A stretch of 64,000 nucleotides of DNA from the NCBI GenBank assembly GCA_021234155.1, contig JAJEKV010000083.1, positions 2,690,241 through 2,754,240 on the forward strand. The letters run 5' to 3'. The notes under the pieces were generated by a model that saw only the letters and a list, made by a program, of their open reading frames with translations, was not told the DNA's origin and did not search any database. This DNA comes from Isoetes taiwanensis (taxonomy: Eukaryota > Streptophyta > Lycopodiopsida > Isoetales > Isoetaceae). Both the position numbers and the translations under genes were made by a program. Position 1 is the stretch's first letter; every line of letters starts with the position of its first letter. Positions 22,441-35,767 of this stretch are shown in pieces.

Positions 22441-24795
22441 GATCTTTTACAGCCTATTTCCACCTTGTTCTTTTGTTTCTTTCCTTAGCCTTATAGCCTA
22501 TTCCCGATCTGGTGTTGTCACTCATTCCGAGCCTAAGACTTTTGTTCCTATTGTCGGTTTCTTTCTCTACATGTTGGTGGATCATCTAGTAGATAGAATT
22601 TGAAGGATTTGGAATTATTGATAAAATTTTGGGGATTTTGGAGCCATATAGACCCATCTTTCCTTTCATCTTTGCTTTGAAATTAGTTTGAAAGCCATGC
22701 ATCATAGGTTCTTTTGTTAATCAGATATCAATGCGTTTGGTGATGAATTTGAAATTTGAGGGATTTCACATAGATAGATCTTTGGGGGATTTGGATCATA
22801 TAGATGGATCTTTGCTTTGACATTGATATGAAAGCCATGCATCATATTTCTTTTGTTAATTTGTTGCAGTTTCTTTTTGCGCAGGCTGGAGATAAGTTTT
22901 TCACATTAGCAAGTTCTTTATCTATGATCGTAGATAGAGCGCATGCTAGATCAGATTAGGTGATGTGGCTAAGATTCTTGGATCTGATCATATCAGATCA
23001 GGCATAGACTTTGGATTCCTGCTGAGATTATCAGTACATGCGACATCCAGCTGGAAGGGGTATCTATTGATGCGATGATTCTTCTCGGCCTGGAGCAATC
23101 TGCTGCTTCTCTGTCCCGTACTCTTTGATTATGCAGTTTCTTGTGCCTAGCCTATTTACATGGAAGATTGATCTTCTCTGTAGGAACTTTAAAAACGGCC
23201 AAAAACATCCATTGATGGAGAAGCTCTGACCCATGTAGATGTGTGCTTTTGCAAGAAAAGCATCTTTTCTTGCATGATCCCTGATTTGATTCTTGCCCAT
23301 CTCATCTCTTAAGCAATTTTGGCCATCTTGGTTCAAGAGTAGCCCTTTCAGACAGATCCCGGCGACCCATCACGATTTAGGTGCGATTCTTCCCTTCAAT
23401 CCATTTTTTGGCCGGACTTTTGCGGATTCAAATACATTACTATTCTTCCTATTCATGCATCCCCCGACCAAATCAAAACTCTCTTCCCCAAATTTGGCCC
23501 CTTTCAAGACATTTCGACATGACCCATATGCCGTTTGCCTTTTAAGCTCGCTTTCTTTCAAATCTTCTGATCCAACACGAAATCAATGATTTTACAGTTG
23601 TGGGTGCTCTAAATAAGGAAGATACATGCCAGATTATCCATAACCCTCATCAAATTTGAGTATGATTAGTCCACATACAATCCAATTTCCAATTTGAGCT
23701 TTCATTCTTCTGTAAAGAATATTATCTTGTACCCCATCTAGTAGATCAAAGTAATCACATAATTAACTCTTTGAAATCGAGTAACTTTGAGTGTGATAAC
23801 TTGAGTGTGAGGGATAATGGGCTGAGGTGGTTGAATCATTATCTGAGGCGATGTGGCGAGCGAGAGGATAATATTGCAATTGAAAAGTAACATAGACAAG
23901 ATGAAAAGGAAATGAACAAAAAGAGCAGATAAAGGTTAGCACAAGTCGTGCAACCACTTCCACTTGGATACTTTTTTATAAAGTGAATGAACTCTTTGGA
24001 GCAATGAAAAAGGAGATAGTTTAGGTACTTAAAGAGAGGCAGTCACAGAGAATTGGGTGGTGATGAGCAACTTGCCTCCTAGAATAGACGATATGAGAGA
24101 GCATGAAGTGTGATAGCCATGTCTAATATGCCTGTACTAGATTCTTCAGTTGGCCTCTATTCTCTCCATTGTTTACTTAAAGCTCATCTCTTTCTTTTAG
24201 TCAATTCATGACATCATGAAAAATCAAAGAGAAACTTAGACTTCACGTATTCAGCCTCTCACAACTTGAAGGATGACAATCCAAGCCTGCACTAAGCTCA
24301 CATGCAGATGCAATTCGAGCCATGGCCGCATTTGAAACCTTAGCTAAATTCACGAGAAAAGCCCCACCGATGGCGAGAAGATCAGGATGCCATCCGGATG
24401 TATTTTCCAATCATGCGAGATGTCGAGCCCGTATTCCTACTCCAGGAAGTGGTAAACCCGAGGAGGAATCCGGTAAGCTTCGGCCATGGATCCGATAGCC
24501 ATCGCCTCATGCATCCAGATCCGGGATGGCCCATCTCATGTCCAAAGATGCACCAATGCATGCATCGCGTGAGCCCATCCACGGATTCGATGGATGGGGG
24601 CTAAGATAGATAGGCGCAAACTATACACCAATGTGCGGTCGATCTAATTCCCTTCCACTTTTAATTTTCACCTGCTTTCAGCTGCATATAAAATACTCAA
24701 TCACTTCGGTCGTTACTCCGGCCTTTCTTTCCCACACAATCGGTACCCAACACACTCCACTTCAGCGACCATTGAAATTGGCCTTTGCAACGATC
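22441..24795. other. Non-coding stretch with a local duplication
   Basis: Around 22,675-22,735 and 22,805-22,860 the phrase GAAAGCCATGCATCATA and its surroundings are duplicated at about 130-base spacing. No gene is supported in the rest. ORFs at 23,064-23,336 (-) and 23,293-23,589 (+) have no recognisable domain. Confidence 0.45.
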
Positions 24796-26405
24796 CCGGG
24801 AGCCTTCCTTTACGTTTTCCAAGTTTGTAAGGCTGCTTTTGGAGTGCAAGAACCGGACCTCCCAAGAACTCACGCTATCGAAGCTTGAAGGAGCATCTTC
24901 GCCATGACTTGAAGGTCAATGCCAATGGAGGCGATTTTGAAGGCGATAGGGTGGACCACGATATCGCCTGTGTGAGTTCGGAATCTTAAACCTTACTCCA
25001 AAACCTTAGCATTTGAAGAAAATTTAATACTCAGTTCCTCCTTTGACATGATCGCGCTGTGAGGGAGGCTTGATCCGATTCAGACCCCCGGGGTTCATTT
25101 ACAAGAGATGCTCACGGATTGGCAATTGGAGTTGCATCCAAGGCCAAATGCAATTGGAGCGCCTGCGCTTGAATTTTCCTTTGATGATGAGGAGGAATCT
25201 TTAATTCGGGTGGACACATGTTTCATCCCAACAACTAGGGTTGGGACTTTATAAAAGGGCGTAGGAGCGTCTGTGGTCCCATACAAATTTTTACAAGCGT
25301 GATTCTCGTCTGAGGAAACCGAAGGGCAGCTCAAGAGATTGCGGATGATGAGATTCCTACCTAAGCTTTGTCAAGCAACGTAATGTTCTGCATGACCACG
25401 AAAATGAATCTTGCCAATGTAGGTTACAACTTGCCTACAATTCAGCTAACCTTGGCTGTTATGTGACTATTATTGGTGCCTTTGGGCCACAAGATCGAGA
25501 GGACCATCCTCCTCCACTTGTAAACCAATCACAGAGGAAAACCAATTTTAAAGCGGGCTGCTTTGTGCCACTTCCAAGCAAAGCAAGTTGTACCTAAAGC
25601 ATGAGTGCACCAAGTTAACTTTCTATGAGATGAACCATATTGATAGCAAGGGGCGAGGTTTGCCATGGTAGTGGAGATTCAACATGCAAGAACACAAGGC
25701 TTGAGCTTGCACCCTCGTTTGTCCAAGGAGAAGAAGGATTGGGCTAAGGATTTGATATAACAAAATCATTCAGCTCAACGGTCATGAGCAAGCACTAAGA
25801 GCATTGGAGCTTACAAAAAGAAAATTAATCCAGGATAGACCAAGACATAGAGATGAATTTCTGCCATGGATGACCTTCACAACTTATCTCGTAAGGTTGC
25901 TAGATCCACTTGGATGTTGCATCGAGATGTTGCTTTAAGTGTCGAAATGTCTTCATCCCGAGGCGTGTTTATGTATCAAGAGGGCAGGCCCTTTACTTTG
26001 GGTATAATGACTCCCATTCGGTGAAAACTCTTTTGGAGCATGGAAAAGGTGAAAGGCAATTGCCATGGACTCCACTTTCAAAACCAATGACCATTGCTAC
26101 ATTTTGTACACATGGTTGCTTTATGACAGCCATGGGAATGGAGTTCCAGTAGCTTGGGTTCTCACATCTAGTCAAGAGGAAGAGGAGATCCGACCATGGC
26201 TTGTGGCCATGAAGTAACACATCCATAATAATGATCCCACTTGGTCCCCTTCTTGCTTCATTGTGGATGATGCCCAGGTCGAGATCAATGCTTTGAGGGA
26301 TGTTTGGCCCATGTCACGTATCCAATTGTGCTTGTGGCATGTGAGACGAAACTGGTTGAAGATGTTGGTGAAGCGGGTTAAAGATAAGAAGCGCAGGTTG
26401 TAGCT
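24796..26405 (+). pseudogene. MULE-type transposase pseudogene
   Basis: Across several frames the catalytic domain of a Mutator-like transposase is readable. Near 25,910-26,010 is a pre-catalytic block (VFMYQEGRPFTLGI). Near 26,064 is AMDSTFKTND, giving the first catalytic Asp, then YTWLLYDSHGNGVPVAWVLTS. Near 26,262 is FIVDDAQVEINAL, giving the second Asp, then LCLWHVRRNW at about 26,330, the CxxWH-type signature after the second acidic residue. Upstream, 25,420-25,700 gives fragments (CYVTIIGAFGP, an H-x-SKG segment and HPRLSKEKKDW) in the expected order, and 24,800-24,880 may hold the N-terminus (FSKFVRLLLECKNRTSQEL). The C-terminal catalytic Glu region is missing or truncated after 26,400. 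Multiple stops make it non-functional. No terminal inverted repeats were located. Confidence 0.8.
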
Positions 26406-28060
26406 TTTAGACACCAGGGAGTGCTACTTCAATTTGAATTTTACGTTTGTATTTTACCATATTCCTCTTGACTTTATCTCGACTTCAAGATGGCACCTTT
26501 ACAACCTCAAACTCATCTTCAGTTGTCGTTCTGCAGTTTTTGTTCTTGCAAAGTGCAATCCAATCCACTCGTTTCTACGAGGATGCAATTTCCAAGGGTC
26601 AATTTTTGCCATGCAGTCACCTTTATCTCTATGCATCACTAACAATGCCGCATTTTTCTATCTTAATTTGTGAACATTATAACCATATCTATTTCCTTAA
26701 CTGACATTTTATTCTGAACCATTGTTCAAAGGGATTTGTCTGCGCTTCGTTATTTCGACCCTTATTCATGGAGATTTGTGTTTGGTTATCTGCTTGACAT
26801 AGGATGCTCCACATCCCTTTATTATTCCAACCCTTCTATCCTATTGAACATCTTCTCCTATTGGGCCTCTCTCACTTCTTTTGTTTATTTAAACTCCTAC
26901 GTTTCTTCCCCAATAAATCAATGCACCGAGTTTGTTATATTGGAGCTCTTGTACTATTTTAATTTTAACAAGCATCTTTACGTATATTTGGTATTGCCTT
27001 ATCCTCACCTAGCAATTGCTAATTCATCCTAGACCATGTTAACCTTCCTGCCGCAATGTTTCCATTATTTATGTTTAAATTGAAGGTTGACATATATTCA
27101 TTAATGCCATAATATATGTTGTTCATTGATGATGAGCTTCATACTCTATTTTCCCGTCTACTGCTCTTCTATATTCTCATGTCTTTTTGCACCGCTAGCT
27201 TCGACCATTCTTTGTCTTACGTGATTACAACAGTATAATCCAATGGATCTTTGGGGATTAGGGTATAGTTCATTTTATTATCTAGGCACTCTCATCTTCA
27301 ACTTTCCATTGCAGTGGTCATATGCTTTCATTTCCGTCGTATTTGATGCATTTTTTTCTACTCCCCAAAGATGCTCTGTAAATTGTGTTGCTAGACATGT
27401 TTTCTCTTCAGATGCTATGTTGTTATCATTTTCTACAAAATTAAGTTCCTTCGCCTTAGAGGGATATGACCTATTTTTTTTTTAATTGGTGCTCTTGCTA
27501 TTTAAGTTCACCTTAGGGATATGACCTCTGTTTTGCCTTGACGGACTTATAAATTAGTCTATAACTTTTTTCGTTTTAGACCTAACGTTGTTCCTCGATA
27601 GTAACATGTTCTAATATGCACACCCAATGTTGAGGATATTATATTATTTTGCATAGCAGTTATTTTCTTTAAACCCCATACCATTATTTATGTTGATCAT
27701 ATGATATCATGGAAGATTTGTTAGAGAACCGTCACCGTTCTTGGAAGTGGATGACATGTTATGTAGGCGGGTTTTTTATTTTTCAGACTCAACACCATTT
27801 TTATTGCTTATGCAACACCAATTTTACATATTTGGGTTATGTTTATGTTAGCTCCACTTTGTTCTATTCGTATTCGGCTACTCTTTTTCGTGCATAGCTT
27901 TGCTTACAAGGCGTCACTTTAAATAGTCACTAGTTATGATGCTCGGTGTTGCCGGGCTTAGTAACAATTTGAAGAAGTGGTTGTTTCATTGTTATCTAAT
28001 ATAGACAATGTGGCTTGGAGGAGGCAAGGGTAATCTGGTTAGGATTCATTGATAAATACA
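26406..28060. other. AT-rich non-coding sequence
   Basis: T-rich on the plus strand with many short ORFs rich in Phe, Leu and Ser. No domain is visible. The texture resembles 32,650-33,800 and may be old transposon sequence. Confidence 0.4.
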
Positions 28061-28070
28061 AAAAAGAAGC

Positions 28071-28365
28071 ATTTATAGGATTGTCTCGTGGTTCAAAGAT
28101 GGTGAGGATGAAGTAGCTTTGGGTTTTGTTGTCTATGATTTATATGGATATTGGGTATGTTTTACATTGTGTTGCCATGTAAAGCTTGTTTCAATGTGTC
28201 TTAAAGAGGAAAAGTTAGCAAAATATTGAAATGCCTATTTTAAATGTCAAATCCAAAAAACCATTTATACGAGTGTCTTGTGGTTCAAAGATGGTGAGGG
28301 TGAATTAGCTTTAGGTTTTGTTGTCTATGATCTATATGGATATTGGGTATGCTTACATTCAATCA
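28071..28365. repeat. Tandem duplication, unit about 190 bp
   Basis: A 95-base segment with TGGTTCAAAGATGGTGAGG and TTTGTTGTCTATGAT occurs at about 28,085-28,175 and 28,270-28,360. It is about 90% identical by eye. Confidence 0.8.
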
Positions 28366-31300
28366 AGGTCTGCTCTGACAAAAAAAAAATGTAGTCTCAT
28401 TATATCTGACACCATCCAATTTATATAGGTGCATCAATTTAAACTGGCGGACTGCTTCATGCCACATTGGCACATTCTTTATGTAACACGATCTAGGCTA
28501 GGTTGTTGAGAACAGAATCTAGCACATTTATATGCCAAAGGGTTTTGGTGTAACCATATTGATTCATATATAAGCAATTGCTAGACTTGTTCTGAGTTCT
28601 CTTTAGCTAAGTGCCTCAAGGAGCCTGATATGGTGTGCGCGCAAGTTACTTTAATAGATTGACGTTAGTCTGTCATTCATCAATACATTCGTTGCGAACA
28701 TGGTATAAAAACAATTGATTCAAGCAATATAGCAATTAACTAATATAATGTTATCTCGAAAAAAGGAGACGTTAAAAGCATGGGGCATTTGGAAAATTTC
28801 ACACAGCTTAGTAACACTTTTAGCAACAAAAGTTAGGTGCAATGGCATGCCATAAAATATAAGTTGTATTTATGGGCCTTGAGAGAAAATGTGGACAATC
28901 AAAATATCTTACATGGTTATAATGGACACAGTAGTGTTTATAGAATTATTGGATGGTCTATAACCATTACTTAAAGCAATACAATCAAATTATAATGAAG
29001 GATGTTTATTTTGATGATGTCAAGATCTTGGGTAATAGAAAGAAAACATCATAGCATGTGCCTTGAAGGCTTTAAATGAATCAAACATTATATCATAAAC
29101 GACATTTGGATCCGCACAACTATAACCACACAAATAATTGTTTGAGAGAACACTTTGGATATGCAATAAAAACAAAACGAACCTAGAAGCAAATACATCT
29201 CCCACATTGCTCAACTGATATAGACACAACACTACATGTTATGGAATTAAACTTAAATTTGAAAAAGAAAAATGAATGGTTCTTCTCATATATTAGTTAC
29301 CTTAATGGAATTTCAAAGATTGTATCAAGGTAGCTGTGGGATTTCTAAGATTGTATCAAGGTAGCTGATGCCCCTGCATGGTAGCATGACTATGGTTACT
29401 CCAATGCAAGGAAAATAAGTGACTTTATATGCCACCCATTTTGCCCAACATTCACCCTGATCTGGGACCTAAATATAGTGTGCACGTCTACTTTCTGTAT
29501 CTGTAATAATACTTGTAACAATACCCAGAAATCTTGCCTCTACGGGTTGCACACATAAAAATCTATAAATTTATCCAAGCAAATAAGTATTTGCAAACTA
29601 TAAAGCCTTAATCATATCCGTTCATTGCAAAGTCGTCATATCACTAAAAGGCCGAGTTGTACTTCACAATTATTGCTACTTCACCATTTTTTATCTAACA
29701 AAGTCCTAGGACAATCTTAACTGGAAAGCCAAAATAGTTCATTCAAGCACATCATAAGTATGCATCGATGTGGAGCTTGGTTTATCGGCTTATGTCAAAA
29801 ACATACATTATTTAATGTTATACCTAATTGCACTGGAAGAAACGACCAAAGGGCATTTGTTTTGTCTCATAAAATTTGGTTTTGAAAGGATGATATCCAT
29901 TGCATTCTACACGGTCATCAACCGATGTACAATAATAGTTTTTACGTCCCAAAGATGGCCCTGCAAACTCAAATCCAATTGATGCATTAGTAACAAATCC
30001 ATGAGCATTAGGTCCATAAACATCCCAATGAAGGGTTTGGAAAAGTCTGGATGTATTAAACATGGTCACAATGATGTACTAAGTCCAATAGCTAATCTTA
30101 AGTCGTGACTTTTGTATAAGAAACTGCGATCCATAAACATCCCTATCCTGGAAGGTCAAAACACGGGGATCCCCAAGCTAACTATAGAAGCATAGAAAAT
30201 AACAAAGAAAAATTCATGAGGAAACATGGCGAATGGCGACGGTTTTGGAAAAAAGAGTGCACATGTGGTAAACATGGTCACAATGATATATTGAGTCTAG
30301 TTGCTAATCTAAATCGAAATTTTTGCATAAGAGACTGATTTAAAAAGATCTACAATATGTCTTTATATAGAAGTCAAAGAACCTAGATATGCAATGCTGG
30401 ACATGATGTATCTAACTCGAAGTTTTCCATGAAATAGCAAGCAACGGCAAATTTGAGAAGCTGTGATAAGAAGGTGTTTTAAGTTCATCTGCAAAAAATC
30501 ACATGCACATATACTCCAATGCTGCAAGATAAACACAATGGTCTACGATATCATGAGTAGGACAAAGACAGATATTAGACAAAGACAAATCCGCACTGCA
30601 AAAATAGGCAAAAACAGGCCGATGAATGTATATAGAAAATTTAGAGCTCACATCTTAAGACACATGAATAAATGCAAGAATAATGTGTCCACCAGCTTCT
30701 GCCATTAAGCTGACTTTTCTTGGGCATATGGTGTATGAGCACGTCCAAATGCTGAGCTTATCTTGTTCTCTTGACTTCTAATCCAAGTGCTTTGATAACC
30801 ATGATAGTTATCATTAAGCTATGTTGATATTCAATGATAGACCACATAATAACATATGATTGCTGCAGGGCCAATATATGGATTCTATTGATTTAAAGAA
30901 GAAACATATGATTGCTGCAAGGCCAATAAATGAATTCTATTAATCTAAAGAAGAAAATCGTGCAGTATATAATGACCTGGAGATTTGATATAGTCTAATA
31001 CTTTGTTAATGATGTGCATCCATATCAAACAAAGATGTAACACTTTTCCAATGAAATAGAATAAATGAACTCTTACATGAATTGCATCATAAAATCTGGG
31101 GAGTATTTGATCATCCTAGCTTCCCCAAGTTCGAATATGTCATGCGGGCCGCAACATACATCATATTTTATCATGCATTAACTTTTATATTGTTGTGCAT
31201 GTGCACATATCCCAATAAGTAAGATCATGTCAAAAATAATGTCACGTAATTGAAACATATCGAGAACAATCTCTCAGTTATGCAATATTCAGTGTTTAAT

Positions 31301-32345
31301 AAATGATGCTAAACTGCATGACTGTATATTGTTGTGCATGGGCACATATCCCGTAAGTAAGATCATGTCGTAAAATAATATCCGCGAATTGAAACATACA
31401 GAACAATCTCGGTTATGCAATGATGCTAAAAAGAAAGAATAACTTCGGATAAATGGAATTTGAGCATAAAAGTGAATTCATTAAATTGAACCTCTCGAGG
31501 AAAAATGCTTTTGTGTTGTACCTATATAAAACAATGAAGTTGCAAAAATGGGGTAACATCTTCAGACAGTGGCAGACTGCAACTCGGCTTCTATGATTTT
31601 CCTTATGTGTGGACTGTGATGTCTGGAACTGAGTGCCAAATTTCTAGCTTGGACTTGGAATCTGTAATGTCACAGCATGTTGTCCGTTGCAACTACCCAA
31701 TACCACATAAACTGTCTGCCAAACCATTCTCCTCCATACCACATATAATATATCCCATGCTGGCTCTTCCAACGATCCGCTGCACACGACAAATTAGTAT
31801 TCAACATAAAACATGCAATCAGATAGAGTTCTTACATAAACAAAAACCCAAAAACTTTTGTTGCAGAGACGGATCCAATAGATTCAAATCAAGAAGCAGA
31901 AATTGGTGACTTAGTGTCTTGTTCACCAAATGACGCCAACCAGCTACTATCCCTTTTCCGGTTGTAAGAAGACAATTCATTAGCGAATCTCAAAGCAATT
32001 CAATTGAAGGAAAAACCCTCACGACACAAATTCCTTCCAATGATTTTTGCAAAATTCGATTCAAGATGAAGAATGAAGAGTGTCTTGGCATGTGGCATCC
32101 ATGCAAAGGAACTTAGTATGGAAAACTCCTATCCGCCATCAATTGTTTTGGATTTCGGATGCCTTATTTCCAATCCCATCTACCCATTGAAATCATGCAA
32201 AAATTAGTGATTTTTGAACGCCAAAATCGCGTTTTGGCCACGACCAAAACGTCAATAATCTTAGGAAATCGCGATAAGAAAAAAATTCCAAAAACTTTTT
32301 CACCAAACCGAAAATCCCAAATTAAAAGAGTTGATTTTGTTTTCA
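28366..32345. other. AT-rich region rich in short local duplications, no gene recognised
   Basis: Four duplicated pairs are visible: 29,309-29,370 (AAGATTGTATCAAGGTAGCTG twice), 30,073-30,115 with 30,285-30,335, 30,850-30,957 (two units of about 54 bases starting ACATATGATTGCTGCA), and 31,185-31,290 with 31,325-31,425. A minus-strand ORF at 30,069-29,824 (81 codons) has a less biased composition (WDVYGPNAHGFVTNASIGFE) and could be an exon, but I do not recognise it. Another minus ORF (32,346-32,164) is also unrecognised. Confidence 0.45.
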
Positions 32346-32349
32346 TTTC

Positions 32350-32582
32350 ACATGTACCTTATTCTAGATCAATGGCCTTCCAATCCTTGGACTGGCTATG
32401 TCTAGATAATTTTAGAAGCATAAATTTACTTAGCATTAGCATTATCTTATCTTATTCTTGATAGCCTTTTAATATTTGGTTATTATTGTTTGGTGATGGG
32501 GCCTAGTCCCCGTGTTTTAGATGGGTTGTTGCCCTTGCATGTGCTGTCCCATAACCCGTTGGGTTCCCGTGGACGTAAAAAT

Positions 32583-32613
<31 letters not shown>

Positions 32614-32640
32614 TATCTTATCTTATCTTATCTTATCTTT
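32350..32640 (+). mobile_element. LINE 3' end with (TTATC)n tail
   Basis: The words GTCCCATAA, then CCGTGGACG and TAAAAA (32,548-32,580) are followed by about ten TTATC repeats (32,584-32,638). The same order GTCCCATAA, CCGTGGACG, ATAAAAAA precedes the simple-repeat tail of the LINE ending at 46,150, so this is the 3' end of a 5'-truncated copy of a related LINE. No coding part remains. Confidence 0.65.
32584..32638. repeat. (TTATC)n pentanucleotide microsatellite
   Basis: About ten perfect TTATC repeats forming the probable tail of the LINE copy just upstream. Confidence 0.95.
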
Positions 32641-33011
32641 TTTGCTTTATTATTGCAGACCATCTATACGGCACTAGCTTTACTAGCAATACGTCATTTC
32701 ACATAGTCATTATGTTTTCACATGTCCTTGTCCTTTCTCATTCTACCATATGGCTAACCTCCTGGCACTCAACCGAGACCTCAACACTGTTGACCTTCAT
32801 TTCCTCTTTTGCTTTGGCCATAACCTCTCCTTGACTCCGGCTTCACATTTGGCCTTAAATGCTTGTGCATAGCCATCTTACTTTTTTCTTCCGACTTAAA
32901 CCTCTTTTTGTTTGATCCACGATGTCATCCAAACTTAATCTCCTTCTTGACTTTCCTCTTAATTTGTCGACATGTTCGCCACTTCTACCTCTCCCTTATT
33001 CATCGCACGCA

Positions 33012-33374
33012 TATCCTATTTGGCAAGTTGCAGTTTGACATCATGTTCTTGAAGTTATTCTTTACAGTTTTAGGATTTTCTAGCACTATCATTATACATC
33101 ATTTGCATATTTTTGATTTATTAGTAATCCGGATGTGCCAAATATTGCGTTTTGGCAATTTTATTGTAATTTTGTGACATGGGTTTCTATTAGATCATTT
33201 TTTTTTTTGATGCTTATCTTTCTCTAGATGTGGAGTATATTGAGTTGTTGTGCATGAGGTATTATCTTGGGCGCATTCTAATTTTGTGCATTGTGCTAGT
33301 CCCGCCTAATTCTAGTTGTCTTGGGGAATTCATTTTTGGTCAGTCGGAGATCTTTTTTTCACTTATATCATCTT
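33012..33374. repeat. Diverged dispersed repeat, copy 2
   Basis: Same-orientation partner of 12,423-12,766, sharing GTGGAGTAT, TGCATGAGGTATT and GCGCATTCTAATTTTGTGCATTG. The flanking sequence at 32,650-34,060 holds no supported gene. Confidence 0.75.
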
Positions 33375-34061
33375 TCTAGTTTACTCCCCACTCTACTTAT
33401 TAACTTGCGAGATCTTTTTCCATTGACTAATTGGTTACATGTCCTATTGTTAGGTTGATCTCTTTCTATTCATTTTTCAGGACTCAACACTCTCTTATTT
33501 GACCCCTTGTGACTGTAAGGCATGTCAATGTCCCGATTTTTTCATTTGCTTGTCTCTACATCTCATTATATCATCATTTTGTGTTCAATTCGCCATTTCG
33601 CATCATTTGTCATCCAAATTGACCTTCTTGCCTTCCACCTCCTCCTTACACTCTCTGATTCCATCTCTTCTCTATACTTCGCTTTACCTTCGACATCGAT
33701 CTTTCATTTTTTCGTCATGTGACCGTTATCTTATCATTCTCTCGCCTTGCATCTCTTTGTTGTTTGATCCATGTCGTTTTACCGGCAAAGAATACAAAGG
33801 GCCTTCATGATGTTGTTCGCACATAGTCGCAGTATTAATCAGTTGCTAATCGCCTTCTTCCTCCTCCGTCCGCAACAACCTTTCGGGGAGTTCCATGTAT
33901 TGATGTTCAGAATTCACGGGTGGCGATCATCGCGTCTCCCCTTTTCATTAAGTGGTTCGTGACGTTGTTCGACATTTAGATGTTTCCGCCTACCGGGCTT
34001 ATAGGTAAGGAAGTTCTCTAGTAGGGGCTCACGGTTTTTGTGTTCTTGGAGTCCCTTCCCG

Positions 34062-34230
34062 TAATGGCATCGATTAGAGCCCCGGATCGTTATTCGGGAC
34101 GGGATGAGCAGCTATATATATGTGCTCATCATTCTTGTGGCTAGTTATCTGCCTTCTCCCGCAAAGATCTCTTTCTTTTGTCCATTGCTTCCGGACCCTA
34201 CCCGGGCCTTTATATGTTGTTTTGGGTTCG
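34062..34230 (+). repeat. Dispersed repeat with CGGATCGTTATTCG motif, copy 2
   Basis: Partner of 22,259-22,440. Here GATGAGCA and TGCTCATC flank a TATATATAT core (about 34,105-34,132), forming an 8-base inverted repeat that is partly eroded in copy 1. Confidence 0.75.
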
Positions 34231-34257
34231 TCTATTTTTCTATGTTTCTGTTCCGTA

Positions 34258-34410
34258 CTGACCACCCATTGGGTGATGCTTTTTTCCGCCTGATGGCTGA
34301 TGCAAATTATTTTCCACCCACTTGGTGATGCTATCTATATTTTCCACCCGTTGGTGATGCTAGATGATTTCCCACCCATTGGTGATGCTATTTTTTTTTT
34401 TTTTCCACCT
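34258..34410. repeat. Minisatellite, four copies of a TTCCACCCRTTGGTGATGCT-like unit
   Basis: Copies begin near 34,261, 34,312, 34,339 and 34,368, with small spacing changes. No coding role is apparent. Confidence 0.8.
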
Positions 34411-34474
34411 CACTTTGTTTTTTTTTCTATATATGTTTAGCGGCGGTTCCTAACGGCTAATGTGTGCAAAATAC

Positions 34475-35767
34475 AATTATGTGGGCTCTCGCTGCCCTAC
34501 GTCACCCCCCGTGTGAATATGCACCCAAACCAAAGGGGGTTTAAGGGGGATTTTAATTTAAATGTGTTGGACCCAATGGTTGTGTTAATTAATGTCAATG
34601 ATAGTTATGTGTTGGTTGTTAATGTCAATGGTTGTTATGTGTTGGGGGATTTAATTTTTATATGTTAGATGTTAATGGTTTGTGTTGCAAAAAAAAAAAA
34701 TTTGGCCCCTTCTGGCCTTAGGACTCGATGTGACAAAAATTTTAGAATTCAAACCAGGAAAAAACTAGAATTCATTTGAGGCTTTCATCACCTGTAGCTT
34801 TTGAAGTTGATCACAATAAAACAAATAGAACATAAGTAAAAGTTACCATAAAGATAGAGCAGATTGATCCCATTATTCTGAAAGTCATAAAGTTTGCAAC
34901 ACAAAGAAAATCCCCTGTTATTATGCTACATATTGTTAATTCCGCTACAACTATTTCTCTTTCACAATGACACCATTGTTTATCAATCCATATGATTTTG
35001 GATGTTCCATCTCTAGCTTAAAGGTAATGCATGATTCAAATTTTATGGTTCGATTAAAGTTGCAAACCTACAATATAAATGCATTCTTGTGGCCAATGCT
35101 TTGACCGATTCGTGATATGAAAAAGGGCGGAATAATCCCACCTTTGTTGTGCATAAGAATCGCTTGTTGATTGAAGCTAAAGGTCGGCCGCTATGAACAA
35201 CCGGACGACCTGTGAATATTCAAGAGTTGGAAGCAAACAGAGGGCCTAAACTTGAATTGTTAAAGAAATCTTAGGAAGGAAACAAAAGGGGTTTTGCAAA
35301 GACTACATTGTAGAATCAGAAACCAATACCTTTGTAAAACAAAACATTATGCTAATCGAAGAAACATTAAAAACAAATACCTTTGTAAGTGTGAGCAAAA
35401 ATCCATCTCGGTGGTAGTAAAATCCACTCCCAAGAATAAGAATCCAAGAGGGGTACACATGCATATGCACACATGCACACACATGCACACATGCACATGC
35501 ACTTTGCACTTGCACATGCACATGCACAAGACACATGCACATGCACATGCATTATTGCATCTAGGAGTGTTCATGCACAAACACATGCAGAGGAAGACAA
35601 CAACCCTGATTGTTCCAACCAACGAAAAATCAAACCACATAAGGGTGCACTCTAGAAATACTATTTAGTACACCTCAACTAATACAACAACGAAATCATA
35701 GAAAACCATGTGAAAAAAACGTATAAAATCTAAAAGTAACCCCTCGTTATTGTGCTACATATTTTCT
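34475..35767 (+). repeat. Dispersed element of unknown class, full copy B
   Basis: Colinear with the reverse complement of 203-1,567, from GTGGGCTCTC at the left end to TATTGTGCTACATAT at the right. The GTGCAT microsatellite (as ACATGCAC, 35,455-35,575) is shorter here than in copy A. Flanks differ from those of copy A, so both boundaries are real element ends. No target-site duplication or protein-coding region was identified. Confidence 0.8.
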
